Notes under the pieces: model-generated | The model's input: the letters and a program-made list of their open reading frames with translations, nothing else | Database searches by the model: none | What the model was told of the DNA's origin: nothing | In this document: positions 8,499 through 16,892 of the stretch, in pieces | How positions within the stretch are numbered: position 1 is the first letter of the stretch | Layout: the number at the start of each line of letters is the position of its first letter | Made by a program: the position numbers and the translations under genes | Source: Acetobacter orleanensis | GTDB taxonomy: Bacteria; Pseudomonadota; Alphaproteobacteria; Acetobacterales; Acetobacteraceae | Length of the DNA: 64,000 nt | Reading direction: 5' to 3' | NCBI RefSeq assembly: GCF_001581005.1 | Contig: NZ_LHZV01000056.1 | Coordinates: forward strand, 1 to 64,000

Positions 8499-8580
8499 GA
8501 GGGGGTCAACGGGGGAGGAACTCCCCCTTGCCAGATGTTGAATGCTACCTTGGGTAGCCATTTGACACTGCTGGCTCCCT
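8499..8580. repeat. Transfer-origin-like repeat, copy B
   Basis: The second copy of the block at 5425-5509, 82 bp long. Both hairpins are kept although the bases differ: GGGGGAG-GAA-CTCCCCC (8511-8527) and GCTACC-TTG-GGTAGC (8544-8558). Differences fall mainly in loops or shorten a stem symmetrically, which suggests selection on structure. The last 30 bases are identical to copy A. The repeat abuts the stop codon of integrase 2. No mob gene is nearby, so this copy would have to be used in trans. Confidence 0.7.
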
Positions 8581-8581
8581 T

Positions 8582-9955
8582 TTAAATCGTTCCCTTTTTG
8601 AAGGCTGTTTCCGGGTAGCTTATGGCCTCTATGGTTTGCTGCAAATTGGCTGTCGATATGCCGGTCAGGTAGGTTGTGGTGCCCTGACTTTTGTGGGTTG
8701 CTTCATGACCCAGCAGGCGGTCTATCCATACCTCTCTGATGTTGGCATCTGCGTTTCTGAGTTGGGTTGAGACTGTGTGCCGGAACGAGTGAAATGTGAT
8801 TTCTGCTGGTAGGCCAATCCGGGTTTTAAGCGATGAGAAAGCCCGTCCCAATGCTGCGCCCCTGACACCCTGTTTCGAGGTTTCCAGACCGGGGATGAGG
8901 TATGGGCCGTCAGTGGTATCCTTAAGAGCCAGAATACCGGCTTCAATCAGCTTTAAATGGACTGGCACCATACGAGTGCCTGCTTCCGTTTTGGGTGCCC
9001 AGCCGGTTTCGCTATGGGGTCGGATAAGAAAGCAGGGGATACCGTCAACAGTCTGGACGTCCTCTTTGCGCAGGGTGCAGATTTCACCCAGCCTCATGCC
9101 TGAGTAGCCTGCTATCAGAGTGACAAGCCTGAAAGTCTCTTCTGGCACCGAAGTACTATGCCATGACGCAGAGGCCAAGAGGGCCAATTCTTTAGCTGTC
9201 CAGCTTCTCCTGACGGTCTTTTGCCCATTCTCGAAATTCCAGCCTGTCCACGGGTTACGTGTGACCAATTCCCTTTGGTGTAACTGATTCCAGAGGGCAG
9301 AGAGGCGCATCATATGGTTTTTGACGCTCTTGCCACTCAATGTTGGCAGAGTTTCCTCTCTGGCCCTCTGAGCCTCTTCCTCAAGGGTAAGACTGCTTTT
9401 ACGTTTGCCCAGCGATGCGGGAAGGGAAAATAGCAGGTCACGGAAGACTCCGGCCTTCTCGCCCCCTATGATGGACACAGGGGCATCGCCAAACGCTTGC
9501 AGAAAAAGGTCTATGGCCCGCTGGGTGGCTTTCTTGGTGTCGGTGCTGGCATGAGGATTATCCAGCACGAAGCGTTTTAAGGCACCCGAGAGCATAAGGG
9601 GAGTAGCCTTGGCGGGTTGGGGGGCTTTCTTCACTGTTCGGGGTTTGGGCACCAGTGCTGAAACTGGCATCGACCCCGTTTCCTGAGCAGATGAAGGCAG
9701 GTTCACGCTCTGTAAATCCCGCAGTGAAACTCGCAGTCCCTCAAGTCGGCTTAAAGCGTCTGGCTCAGCCAGAACAGAATGGGCCTGAGAGAACAGTTCT
9801 GTGGTTCTGGCATGGAGGAGTGAAGCACGTTTGCGGGCTTCATTCTGGTAGCCTGTTTTCAGGGAAACCCAGATTTCCCGCCGGTTTAAGGCTGCTCGCA
9901 GGGCAGGAGGAACGATACGGCGGAAGTGGTAGGTAGTGCCTCTAACTCGGAGCAT
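8582..9955 (-). CDS. Tyrosine recombinase (site-specific integrase 2)
   Basis: A 457-residue integrase paralogous to integrase 1 and predicted to insert element B at tRNA-Leu. It begins MLRVRGTTYHFRRIVPP, has a Pro/Lys-rich linker near residue 130, a core-binding domain and a catalytic domain with YSGMRLGEICTLR, HSFRHTVS, LGHEATHKSQG and Tyr in GTTTYLT. ATG 9955 is preceded by GGGAAGA and matches the conserved N-terminus; an upstream ATG at 10015 is less likely. The start lies about 90 bp from the tRNA-Leu 3' end, and the stop abuts the transfer-origin-like repeat. Confidence 0.9.
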   Translation of the reverse strand: MLRVRGTTYHFRRIVPPALRAALNRREIWVSLKTGYQNEARKRASLLHARTTELFSQAHSVLAEPDALSRLEGLRVSLRDLQSVNLPSSAQETGSMPVSALVPKPRTVKKAPQPAKATPLMLSGALKRFVLDNPHASTDTKKATQRAIDLFLQAFGDAPVSIIGGEKAGVFRDLLFSLPASLGKRKSSLTLEEEAQRAREETLPTLSGKSVKNHMMRLSALWNQLHQRELVTRNPWTGWNFENGQKTVRRSWTAKELALLASASWHSTSVPEETFRLVTLIAGYSGMRLGEICTLRKEDVQTVDGIPCFLIRPHSETGWAPKTEAGTRMVPVHLKLIEAGILALKDTTDGPYLIPGLETSKQGVRGAALGRAFSSLKTRIGLPAEITFHSFRHTVSTQLRNADANIREVWIDRLLGHEATHKSQGTTTYLTGISTANLQQTIEAISYPETAFKKGTI

Positions 9956-10043
9956 AAAATCTTCCCTCAGTGGGGAAGGACGATGGAGCAAAGACAGCCT
10001 TTGCCCCTCATTCAACCGAAAAATCGTGCTATTTCAGCTGTCT

Positions 10044-10072
10044 GTGGTGCGAACTGCGGGACTCGAACCCGC
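10044..10072. repeat. Attachment-site repeat (tRNA-Leu 3' end), tRNA copy
   Basis: The 29 bp shared with 7277-7305. This copy is part of the intact tRNA-Leu gene and marks the junction of element B with the chromosome, so tRNA function is kept after integration. Confidence 0.88.
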
Positions 10073-10130
10073 ACGCCTTTACAGGCTGGAGATTTTAAGT
10101 CTCCTGCGTCTACCATTCCGCCAAGTTCGC
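10045..10130 (-). tRNA. tRNA-Leu (anticodon TAA)
   Basis: An 86-nt class II tRNA on the minus strand. The acceptor stem GCGAACT pairs with AGTTCGC, the anticodon loop is CTTAAAA (anticodon TAA), there is a long variable arm, and the T-arm is GCGGG-TTCGAGT-CCCGC. CCA is encoded (10045-10047). It is the integration target of elements A and B. Confidence 0.95.
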
Positions 10131-10234
10131 ATAAGGCTGGCGGTGTGCCAGTGGTGCAGGGCGTTTTGCTGCATTATGGCGGGTTTTAGCATGTTGGGCT
10201 GTGGCGGCAAGGGGTTCTGTGGTGTGTTTACGTG

Positions 10235-10927
10235 TTAGCGTGCGCCCAAGAGGGTTGAACCGTGTTGTTTGAGCCATGCCTCGGCGTAGCGTCGGTGGGG
10301 GGTAAGCTGGTTCACCAGTGCCCAGAAAGACGGACTATGGTTCATGTGGCGTAAGTGGGCCAGTTCATGTGCTATCAGGTAATGTCTGATTGGTGCGGGG
10401 GCCATGATCAGTCTCCATGATAGCATAATGCGGCCAGAGGATGAGCAGCTTCCCCAGCGGCTGGAGGTATCTCTGATGTCGAGCCGTGTGGGGCTCAGGC
10501 CAGATGTTTGGGCTTGTGCGCGGAGTTCCTGTCCCAAAATCAGGCGTGCGCGATTTTTCAAAAAATCAGTAAGACGTCTGCTGATAAAGTCTTCTGCGCC
10601 GCTGACAATAATCTGGTCTGCTTCTATCCAGACGCCACCCCGCGCTGCGGGCTGATGCGTAATAGTATGCAGCTTTCCCTCCAGAGGAATCTGGCGCCCC
10701 GGCAGGAAAGCTGGGGCTTGGTCCAGTGACGCCAGACGTTTTGTAATCCATCCAATCTGAGCTTTGAGAAATTTTACGGCCTGTTCAGGGGAGATGCCGG
10801 GAGGGAGTGTGGCCGTAACGACCTTTTTGCGAGGGTCAATCCGAAGAGAAAGTCGCTTGGCCCGGTTTGAGAGTTTCCAGAGAACAGGCACCCTGCAGTC
10901 GGGGGCCAGTTCAATCAGCTCTGGCAT
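10235..10927 (-). CDS. YgjP-like (DUF45/WLM) zinc metallopeptidase family protein
   Basis: A 230-residue protein of the YgjP/DUF45 family. The HELAHLRHMNHS zinc-binding box lies near the C-terminus (about residue 190), followed by FWALVNQLTP. The N-terminal half is a strand-rich domain with the basic stretch LSLRIDPRKK. ATG 10927 was chosen because the longer open frame runs back over the YcgN-like gene. It is the last gene of a five-gene minus-strand run starting at the ABC ATPase, 64 bp after the YcgN stop. The substrate is unknown. Confidence 0.82.
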   Translation of the reverse strand: MPELIELAPDCRVPVLWKLSNRAKRLSLRIDPRKKVVTATLPPGISPEQAVKFLKAQIGWITKRLASLDQAPAFLPGRQIPLEGKLHTITHQPAARGGVWIEADQIIVSGAEDFISRRLTDFLKNRARLILGQELRAQAQTSGLSPTRLDIRDTSSRWGSCSSSGRIMLSWRLIMAPAPIRHYLIAHELAHLRHMNHSPSFWALVNQLTPHRRYAEAWLKQHGSTLLGAR

Positions 10928-10991
10928 AAGGCGCGTAAGGCCGGAGCGCGGGGCTGAGGACGCGCCCCGGTCTGGTAAGGGGATCGGTCTT

Positions 10992-11516
10992 TTAAGGGGT
11001 GTCGGCACGGACGTGGCGAATAGACGGTCGCTGCTGTGTTCTGGATTTTTTAGGTTTTCTGGTCGGCATGCCGGGCCATGCAACAAGATAGTTTTCCAGT
11101 GCGCCTGCTTGCCGTTCGCTAATGCAGCGGCCTGCGGCAGAAGCACCAGACTCAATAACGCTCTCCTGTGTGCCGGTAATAAGCGGATGCCATGTGGGTA
11201 GAGAACGTCCTTCTGACAGGCGGCGGTAGGCGCAGTCAGGCGGAAGCCAGTCCAGTTCGGGCACCATCTCCGGCGTCAGTGTAATGCAATCCTGCACTTT
11301 TTTGTGGCGTTGGGGGTAATCCGTGCAGCGGCAGGTGGAAACATCCAGCAAGCGGCAGGCGACGGTTGTGTAGTGGATTGCGTCCGTGTCTTCGTCACGC
11401 AGTTTATGCAGGCAGCAACGACCGCAGCCATCGCACAGGGATTCCCATTCTGCGGTGGTCATGTCCTGAAGTGGGGTGGTTTCCCAAAAAGGGGCTGGGG
11501 ATGAGGGCGAAGTCAT
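10992..11516 (-). CDS. YcgN family (UPF0260) cysteine-cluster protein
   Basis: A 174-residue protein with the YcgN family cysteine pattern: CDGCGRCC and then C at the start of [17 protein letters not shown], followed by another Cys in VQDC. These cysteines probably bind an iron or zinc centre. The remainder ([14 protein letters not shown] and WHPLITG) is also typical. ATG 11516 starts [16 protein letters not shown]. It lies 28 bp downstream of the ABC permease and is probably cotranscribed. The function of the family is not settled. Confidence 0.85.
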   Translation of the reverse strand: MTSPSSPAPFWETTPLQDMTTAEWESLCDGCGRCCLHKLRDEDTDAIHYTTVACRLLDVSTCRCTDYPQRHKKVQDCITLTPEMVPELDWLPPDCAYRRLSEGRSLPTWHPLITGTQESVIESGASAAGRCISERQAGALENYLVAWPGMPTRKPKKSRTQQRPSIRHVRADTP

Positions 11517-11544
11517 GCCGTGCAGGATAAACCGGTAGAAGGGC

Positions 11545-12003
11545 TCAGGAAAGAGGAACTTTGTTAATTCCCAATGTGCCCAGTAGGCTGAGAGCAAGCG
11601 CCAGACACAGACTGGCAGTGAGAGAGCGACCCAGAAGAGGGAGCCAGAGCAGACGTAGGCGGGTGCAGGATGTTGCCCCTAGCTCCTGTGCGGTGCGTCC
11701 CCATGTGGAGGGTGCATCTTTGAGGTGGCGCAGCGGAGCGAGGGAAATCGCCGGTCCGATCAGCACGCCCTGAAGGACGGGAAGGAGCAGGGATGCGCGG
11801 CTAGCTGGCAGCATGAGCGGCAAGGTGACGGCAAGGGCTGTCGCAGGGAGCAGAACCAGAAGCAGCAGCGTATAAAGCCGACTCCCCTGACGTGTTGAAA
11901 GGGCTGCAAAAAGCACACAGGCTGCCAGAAAAATCCCGGTGACGGCCATGAACAGGGTGTGCGTGATTAGAAACGGTAGCAGGCTGCTCGAAGAAAAACT
12001 CAC
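11545..12003 (-). CDS. Half-size ABC transporter permease-like protein
   Basis: A 152-residue membrane protein with about four hydrophobic segments (near residues 8-35, 42-66, 70-90 and 125-145). It carries an EAA-like loop, [20 protein letters not shown], the ATPase-contact motif of importer permeases. Binding-protein-dependent permeases of this type usually have six or more segments and about 260 residues, so this one is roughly half size. The start overlaps the binding-protein stop by ATGA. It appears to be part of a reduced transporter with the two upstream genes. Confidence 0.65.
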   Translation of the reverse strand: MSFSSSSLLPFLITHTLFMAVTGIFLAACVLFAALSTRQGSRLYTLLLLVLLPATALAVTLPLMLPASRASLLLPVLQGVLIGPAISLAPLRHLKDAPSTWGRTAQELGATSCTRLRLLWLPLLGRSLTASLCLALALSLLGTLGINKVPLS

Positions 12004-13112
12004 CGATTTTCGGCCCAGTGTGCAAAGCGCGCGGACAAAGTGGGGAGGTGGGCGCTCCAGAACGTGTCATTTACCGCGATAGGGGGGAGGAAATGGCGGC
12101 TATCGGGAGAACTGGCGTTGATTTCCGACAAAGACGGCAGAGACGGCCACGCGTTGGCAAAAGCCTGCTTCTGCGTGGAGTGTTCCAGCCATGCTGTCAG
12201 AGCGAGCGCAGTATTTTCCTGTGCGGAGGTTTTGGGCACGCCCCATGCGTAATTGACCTCAAGGCGCTGTGACCAGTAGAGGCCGAAGCGGTCCCGCTCT
12301 GCGGGTGTGGCGCTGAGGATTTCGCCAGTAGGCACGCTGCCCATCAGCGCGCCCCCACTTTTAAGAATACGCGCAGCTTCTTCCGGTGTGGACCACCAGA
12401 CAATATAGGGGCGGAGCTGGTCTAGCTTGCGGAAGGCGCGGTCCACACCATCCTGCGTGTTGAGCACCCGATAGAGTGCGTCGGGGGCAACGCCGTCGGC
12501 CAGCAGGGCGATTTCCAGCGTAGTACGGGGGTCCCGGCGCAGGCTTCGGCGGCCCGGATGACGCGCAACATCCCAGAAGTCAGACCAGTCTGGCGGGGTG
12601 TCAAAACGGGAGCGGTCCCACGCCATGGCGAAATCGATGGAAGCGGAGGACTGGCCGCAACTATTGGTGGAGGAGTCCGCCGGGTCCCGCACCAGCAGGC
12701 CCAGTGAACAACTGACTTGCAGGGAACTGGTTTCCATCATCACCGCCGCCCAGCGGCGAGGAGATTCGGTTTCCTGTTTGCGCAGAGACTCGATTTCACC
12801 ATCCCATGAAGACGGGACAAGCGGATGTTGGATAAGGTGCGCGTAAGGCGTGAACAGCACTTTCTGCTGGACTGCCGCAATGGCGCCACCGAACGTGAGA
12901 ATTCGTACCGGTTGCACCACAGTCCGATGAATACGACGCACCGAGCGCGCCTCAGCCTGCGAAAAAGCAGGGAGCGCCAGACTGCCCAGAACGAAAACGG
13001 TCAGCCCATGCCGGAAAAAGGTAGGCAGGGTAGAAGCGCGCCGCGCAGGGATGCGAGGGGTCGTTTGGGGGGATACGTTGCGGAACAAAAGAAAGGACAG
13101 GGGTAGCCTCAT
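12000..13112 (-). CDS. ABC transporter substrate-binding protein (iron/polyamine-type)
   Basis: A 370-residue secreted protein with an N-terminal signal region (hydrophobic segment LTVFVLGSLALPAFSQA). The mature part has the two-lobed binding-protein look: VRILTFGGAIAAVQQKVLF at the start and YIVWWSTPEEAARIL and WGVPKTSAQENTALAL later, as in spermidine, thiamine or iron binding proteins. ATG 13112 was chosen because a longer frame overlaps the ATPase gene. It lies 28 bp after the ATPase stop and overlaps the permease start. The ligand cannot be told from sequence. Confidence 0.72.
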   Translation of the reverse strand: MRLPLSFLLFRNVSPQTTPRIPARRASTLPTFFRHGLTVFVLGSLALPAFSQAEARSVRRIHRTVVQPVRILTFGGAIAAVQQKVLFTPYAHLIQHPLVPSSWDGEIESLRKQETESPRRWAAVMMETSSLQVSCSLGLLVRDPADSSTNSCGQSSASIDFAMAWDRSRFDTPPDWSDFWDVARHPGRRSLRRDPRTTLEIALLADGVAPDALYRVLNTQDGVDRAFRKLDQLRPYIVWWSTPEEAARILKSGGALMGSVPTGEILSATPAERDRFGLYWSQRLEVNYAWGVPKTSAQENTALALTAWLEHSTQKQAFANAWPSLPSLSEINASSPDSRHFLPPIAVNDTFWSAHLPTLSARFAHWAENR

Positions 13113-13140
13113 GCGGTTGCTGCTTGGGTCGATTGTAATT

Positions 13141-14265
13141 CTAGCCTGATTTCTGGTCCATCGGAAAGGCGGTGGCGTTTGCTGTTTGCCACGCAAGCAG
13201 CGCGACGCGCCCCGGTTCCAACTCCCGCAGCGTGTGAACCGGGGGGCGGTGGGCAATAATTTCCCCGCCATCCCGCATGCGAAAGCGCATGTGAATGGCC
13301 GCTCCCACATGCCGTGCGGACACGAGCGTGCAGAGCAGCATATCGTTGTCTTCAGGCTGCTGCGTGGTGGTCTGGCGAGGGAACATGACGGAGATACGGT
13401 CCGGACTGACGCAGATATTGGCGAGATCCTGCTCCTCCAGCCCCGGACCGGCCATGGCGTCCACTGTCTCGCCTGTGGGCAGACGGAGTTCGGCCATATC
13501 GTCTTCCGCGTACAGGACTTTGCCCGTCAGCACGTTGGCCTCGCCAAAGGCAATGGCAACCTGTTCGTGAGCCGGGCGGTTCAGCAGGTCTGGCGGCGTG
13601 GCAAGCTGGAGCAGGATGCCATTGTCCATAATGCCAATGCTGTCTCCGGCCATCAGGGCTTCTGTGCGGTCCCGCGTGAGAAGTAGAATGCTGAGGCCGA
13701 TGGCGCGTTGTAGTTTTTCCAGCAAGGCCAGCATGCGTGTTGTGGCCGTGTGGTCAAGCGTGCTGAAGGGGCGGTTAAGCACCAGAACTTCTGGTCGCAT
13801 AACGAGCGCGCGCGCCAGTTGCCCCCGCAGATTTTGCTCTGCTGTCAGGCGGCCGGGTTTAAAGGCGCGGTAGCCATCCAACCCAACAAGAGACAATGTT
13901 TCCGTTGTGCGGCGTTCCGCTTCCGCCGTGGAGACGCGCTCCGAGGCGCGGAGTGGGAACAGGATATTATCGGCCAGCGTAAGGTGTGGAAAAAGGGGGG
14001 CGTGTGCGCCAAGGGTCGCCAGCCCCCGCTGGCCGGTTGGACGGTGGGTTACGTCCTCTCCCCCAACACGGATCTGCCCGCCAAAGCTGGGGGTATGTCC
14101 GGCCAGAACGTCCGTCAGGCGGTCCAGATCCTCCTGCTCGGAGCCGATTCCCAGTAACGCCACACACGCTCCTTTCCCGACCCGGAGGCTCAGCCCAGCG
14201 CGGGGTGGGAGAAAAGCGAGATTGTGAAGTTCAAGCGGCGGGTGCGAGCCATGCGCCGTATGCAT
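13141..14265 (-). CDS. ABC-transporter ATPase-like protein with all nucleotide motifs degenerate
   Basis: A 374-residue PotA/FbpC-type protein: an ATPase-like domain (1-240) and a TOBE-like C-terminal domain (about 245-370). The Walker A position reads LGIGSEQED with no GKS/T, the Q-loop Gln is lost (LGAHAPLFPHLT), the signature is LTAEQ, and Walker B reads VLVLNRPFSTLD with Asn-Arg instead of Asp-Glu. The switch His is Arg198 (LTRDR). Only the D-loop and the overall fold are kept. It is the first gene of the operon with the binding protein and half permease. It is probably unable to hydrolyse ATP, yet the frame is open. Confidence 0.8.
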   Translation of the reverse strand: MHTAHGSHPPLELHNLAFLPPRAGLSLRVGKGACVALLGIGSEQEDLDRLTDVLAGHTPSFGGQIRVGGEDVTHRPTGQRGLATLGAHAPLFPHLTLADNILFPLRASERVSTAEAERRTTETLSLVGLDGYRAFKPGRLTAEQNLRGQLARALVMRPEVLVLNRPFSTLDHTATTRMLALLEKLQRAIGLSILLLTRDRTEALMAGDSIGIMDNGILLQLATPPDLLNRPAHEQVAIAFGEANVLTGKVLYAEDDMAELRLPTGETVDAMAGPGLEEQDLANICVSPDRISVMFPRQTTTQQPEDNDMLLCTLVSARHVGAAIHMRFRMRDGGEIIAHRPPVHTLRELEPGRVALLAWQTANATAFPMDQKSG

Positions 14266-14333
14266 GCAACCTTATCCTTAGCGATCAGTTAAAAGGGTGT
14301 TGTCAATAAATCTAACGCGAATGGGGTTTCTCC

Positions 14334-14636
14334 ATGTCTTCTGATAAACTCAAGGATGTAAAGGCTGCCGGTGAGTCTGCTGCTGAGACAGCCCGTGATG
14401 AAATTGAAGCTGTAAAGGCGCATCTGGAACGGCTCATCACCAAGCATGTGGTCCCCGCGCTGACGAATGCTGGCGGCAAAGCCAGTGATTTGACTGAAGA
14501 AGCGGTTGCCAATGCGCGTGAACTGGCCAATCATGCGCGCAAAGATATTTCCAAGCAGACGCGTGTGCAGTCGTCATGGGTGTCCATCGCCATCTCTGGC
14601 GTGGTGGGCTTTGTCCTCGGCCGGATGTCACGCTGA
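14334..14636 (+). CDS. DUF883 / ElaB-YqjD family membrane-anchored protein
   Basis: A 100-residue protein with a long charged amphipathic helix (residues 1-75) and a C-terminal hydrophobic anchor ending VGFVLGRMSR, the Gly-rich tail and basic end of the ElaB/YqjD family. Family members in enterobacteria bind ribosomes at the inner membrane. It starts a plus-strand pair with the YqjE-like gene 37 bp downstream and is divergent from the ABC operon. Confidence 0.85.
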   Translation: MSSDKLKDVKAAGESAAETARDEIEAVKAHLERLITKHVVPALTNAGGKASDLTEEAVANARELANHARKDISKQTRVQSSWVSIAISGVVGFVLGRMSR

Positions 14637-14673
14637 AGTTCCCGTGATCTGAACGAAGGTAGTCCCGGAGTCC

Positions 14674-15099
14674 ATGCGTATTTTTGAACTTGGCAGGTCA
14701 GCCCTGCACGCTCAATCCCATCTTATGCAGCAGATGGCTGTAAGATTGGGAAAACAGGCAGCATTTCTCGTTGCTGCTGCGATATTCGGGTTTTTCGCTC
14801 TGATATCCGGACATGGACTCCTGTGGGCTCTCTTCTTGTTTACCTTCCACTGGGGGCCGGTGACAGCGGCGTTTGGCGTGTTTGCACTGGATGTGGTGTT
14901 TGCGCTGATCTGCGTTCTGTTTGGCCGTCGCTCTTATTTGACGACTGCGGAAGTGGAAGCTCGTATTGCGCGTAACCGCTGTGCAACACAGATGAAGGAA
15001 TCCATCACGATGGCCGCAGTTACGGCCACGGTAGCAAGTTCCCTTGGTCGCAGCGGCACCCGCAAAATCTGGGATGTTGTGCGCCGTCGGAAGGACTGA
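14674..15099 (+). CDS. YqjE-like / holin-superfamily III membrane protein
   Basis: A 141-residue protein with two hydrophobic segments (about 30-50 and 58-88) and a basic C-terminus ending WDVVRRRKD. The pairing with a DUF883 gene mirrors the yqjD-yqjE order of enterobacteria. The family is sometimes annotated as phage holin superfamily III, but nothing else here is phage-like, so a cell-envelope role is more likely. Confidence 0.65.
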   Translation: MRIFELGRSALHAQSHLMQQMAVRLGKQAAFLVAAAIFGFFALISGHGLLWALFLFTFHWGPVTAAFGVFALDVVFALICVLFGRRSYLTTAEVEARIARNRCATQMKESITMAAVTATVASSLGRSGTRKIWDVVRRRKD

Positions 15100-15234
15100 T
15101 TCCTCCTTCTCCGCCTTTGCCCATAGGTTCCATTCCAATTTTGCATTGGCAGGGGCGGATTTTTTCTGTGAATGATTGCCTTACGATTTTGTGAGCGTGC
15201 GAACAGTTTGTATGCTTGCTAGTATGGGCACGTA

Positions 15235-15729
15235 ATGGAACCTCCGCGTTATCCTGATAAAAATCTCGAAGCTCGCCGGTCCTTCGGGCACCGGCTGGCT
15301 CGCCTTGCGGCCGTCTGGCGGCGCGAGATTGATGCGGATTTGCGCCGGTTCAGCCTGACGGACGCAACATGGCGGCCGATTTATTATCTCAATCTTTCCG
15401 AACAACCTGTCAGACAGACGGATCTTGCCCGTTCTCTGTCACTGGAAGCGCCGTCTCTGGTCCGGCTGCTGGATGTGCTGGAGAAGCGCGGCTTTATTGT
15501 GCGGGAAATTGATGAGGATGATCGCCGGTCCAAACTTGTCAGTATTACAAAAGAAGGCCGGAAAGTTGCCGCACTTGTCAGCCATGCAGCAGATAATGTG
15601 GCAACCCGCCTGACCGAACATGTAACCCCGCAGGAACTGGAGCAGTGCTGCGGGATTCTTGACAGGGTTGAACAGGCCGCATCCGGACAGAAGGATTTGC
15701 CCGGACCAGAGCGGACACACGCACGATGA
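15235..15729 (+). CDS. MarR family transcriptional regulator
   Basis: A 164-residue winged-helix regulator. The recognition helix region reads QTDLARSLSLEAPSLVRLLDVLEKRG, beginning near residue 61 and quoted here as QTDLARSLSLEA and SLVRLLDVLEKRG; the wing follows as EIDEDDRRSKLVSITKEG. It is the first gene of an efflux cluster (DUF1656, HlyD, outer membrane factor), 22 bp before the DUF1656 start, and probably represses it until an aromatic or other small effector binds, as is usual for MarR proteins beside such pumps. Confidence 0.9.
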   Translation: MEPPRYPDKNLEARRSFGHRLARLAAVWRREIDADLRRFSLTDATWRPIYYLNLSEQPVRQTDLARSLSLEAPSLVRLLDVLEKRGFIVREIDEDDRRSKLVSITKEGRKVAALVSHAADNVATRLTEHVTPQELEQCCGILDRVEQAASGQKDLPGPERTHAR

Positions 15730-15751
15730 GAGTTGCTACGAGAATGGCGTC

Positions 15752-15946
15752 ATGCTGACGGAATTCAATCTCTTTGGTGTCTTTATGGCACCAATCGTCG
15801 TTTACGCACTGGCGGCGCTGCCCCTTACCATGTGTGTTCGTTTTGTGCTGTGGTGGAGCGGCATGCTGGGCTGGTTCTGGCATATCGCTCTATTCGAAGT
15901 TTCGCTTTACGTCTGTATTCTCTGCCTGCTCATTTTGTACATCTGA
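15752..15946 (+). CDS. DUF1656 (AaeX-like) small membrane protein
   Basis: A 64-residue protein beginning MLTEFNLFGVFMAPIVVYA with two hydrophobic segments and FWHIALFEVSLYV between and within them, matching the DUF1656/AaeX family. Such proteins accompany FUSC-type aromatic acid efflux pumps. It lies 27 bp before the HlyD gene. ATG 15752 is used because the longer frame overlaps the MarR gene. Confidence 0.82.
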   Translation: MLTEFNLFGVFMAPIVVYALAALPLTMCVRFVLWWSGMLGWFWHIALFEVSLYVCILCLLILYI

Positions 15947-15973
15947 CCCCAAAAAGGCTTTTGAGTCTCCGCA

Positions 15974-16885
15974 ATGCCCCTTCTGCGCACCCTGATACGA
16001 GTTATTCTGACCCTGGCGGTTGTCTCTCTGGCCATTGTGCTGGGGGTAACCCTCTGGAATGTCTACATGATTGCGCCATGGACCCGTGATGGCCGTGTGC
16101 GTGTGTATGTTGTGGATGTGGCGCCTGAAGTCTCGGGTACAGTGGTGCAGATTCCGGTGGTGGATAACCAGTTTGTGCATAAGGGGGACCCGCTGTACGT
16201 GCTGGACCCCGTGCGCTTTCGTCTTGCGATCCGGGAGGCACAGGCCCGTCTGGACGGCGCGATGGAAGATTTGAAGCTCAAGCGGAATGATGCCCGCCGC
16301 CGTATGGGGCTGGGTGGCATTGTATCCGCGGAAGAACAGGAAGTCTTTAACTCCAACGTGGCGACACAGATTGCCGCAGTGGATGCAGCCCGCGCCGCGC
16401 TTGATGTGGCCAAACTGAACCTCCAGCGTTCTGTTCTGTATTCGCCCGTCAATGGATACGTGACCAACCTGAATCTGCGGGTGGGGGATTATGCCTCCTC
16501 TGGGCAGGCGCGTCTGGCCGTGATTGATGCGGATTCCTACTGGGTTTACGGCTATTTTGAAGAAACCAAGATGTGGGGCGTGCATGTGGGGGATGAAGCC
16601 CGCGTCAAGCTGATGGGTTACAAACCCATTCTGACTGGCCATGTGGTGAGCATTGCACGCGGTATTAATGATACCAACGGCGTGGCCGACAAGCTGGGGC
16701 TACAGGACGTGAACCCCATCTTTACATGGGTGCGTCTGGCCCAGCGTATTCCGGTGCGTATCCACCTTGATCATGTGCCGGATAGCGTGACGCTGGCCGC
16801 GGGCATGACCGCAACGGTCAGCGTTGGGCCGGAACCGCGTGGCCGCCGTGGCAAGATGACCACATGGCTGCAAGACCATCTCTGA
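15974..16885 (+). CDS. HlyD family periplasmic adaptor subunit (AaeA/EmrA-like)
   Basis: A 303-residue membrane fusion protein. One N-terminal transmembrane segment (about 8-30) is followed by a lipoyl-type half-motif (VDVAPEVSGTVVQIPVVDNQ), a coiled-coil hairpin (residues 75-140), the second lipoyl half (YSPVNGYVTNLNLRVGDYA) and a beta-barrel region. It would bridge an inner-membrane pump and the outer membrane factor encoded 7 bp downstream. The partner pump is missing from the locus. Confidence 0.9.
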   Translation: MPLLRTLIRVILTLAVVSLAIVLGVTLWNVYMIAPWTRDGRVRVYVVDVAPEVSGTVVQIPVVDNQFVHKGDPLYVLDPVRFRLAIREAQARLDGAMEDLKLKRNDARRRMGLGGIVSAEEQEVFNSNVATQIAAVDAARAALDVAKLNLQRSVLYSPVNGYVTNLNLRVGDYASSGQARLAVIDADSYWVYGYFEETKMWGVHVGDEARVKLMGYKPILTGHVVSIARGINDTNGVADKLGLQDVNPIFTWVRLAQRIPVRIHLDHVPDSVTLAAGMTATVSVGPEPRGRRGKMTTWLQDHL

Positions 16886-16892
16886 GAGCGAC

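Larger units (their letters stand above)
7277..10072. mobile_element. Mini integrative element B at tRNA-Leu(TAA)
   Basis: About 2.8 kb lies between two 29-bp direct repeats of the tRNA-Leu 3' end. It contains two AT-rich immunity-type genes (SUFU and CPCC families) on the plus strand, a transfer-origin-like repeat and integrase 2 on the minus strand. There is no relaxase, MobC or replication gene. Orientation matches element A, so the two look like tandem insertions at one site. The shared transfer-origin-like repeat suggests B could be mobilized in trans by the A-type relaxase; this is inference. Confidence 0.72.

Noticed and set aside
14674-15099. Holin-like gene as a sign of a prophage
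   Set aside because: No other phage gene is near, and the pairing with DUF883 fits the bacterial yqjD-yqjE arrangement.
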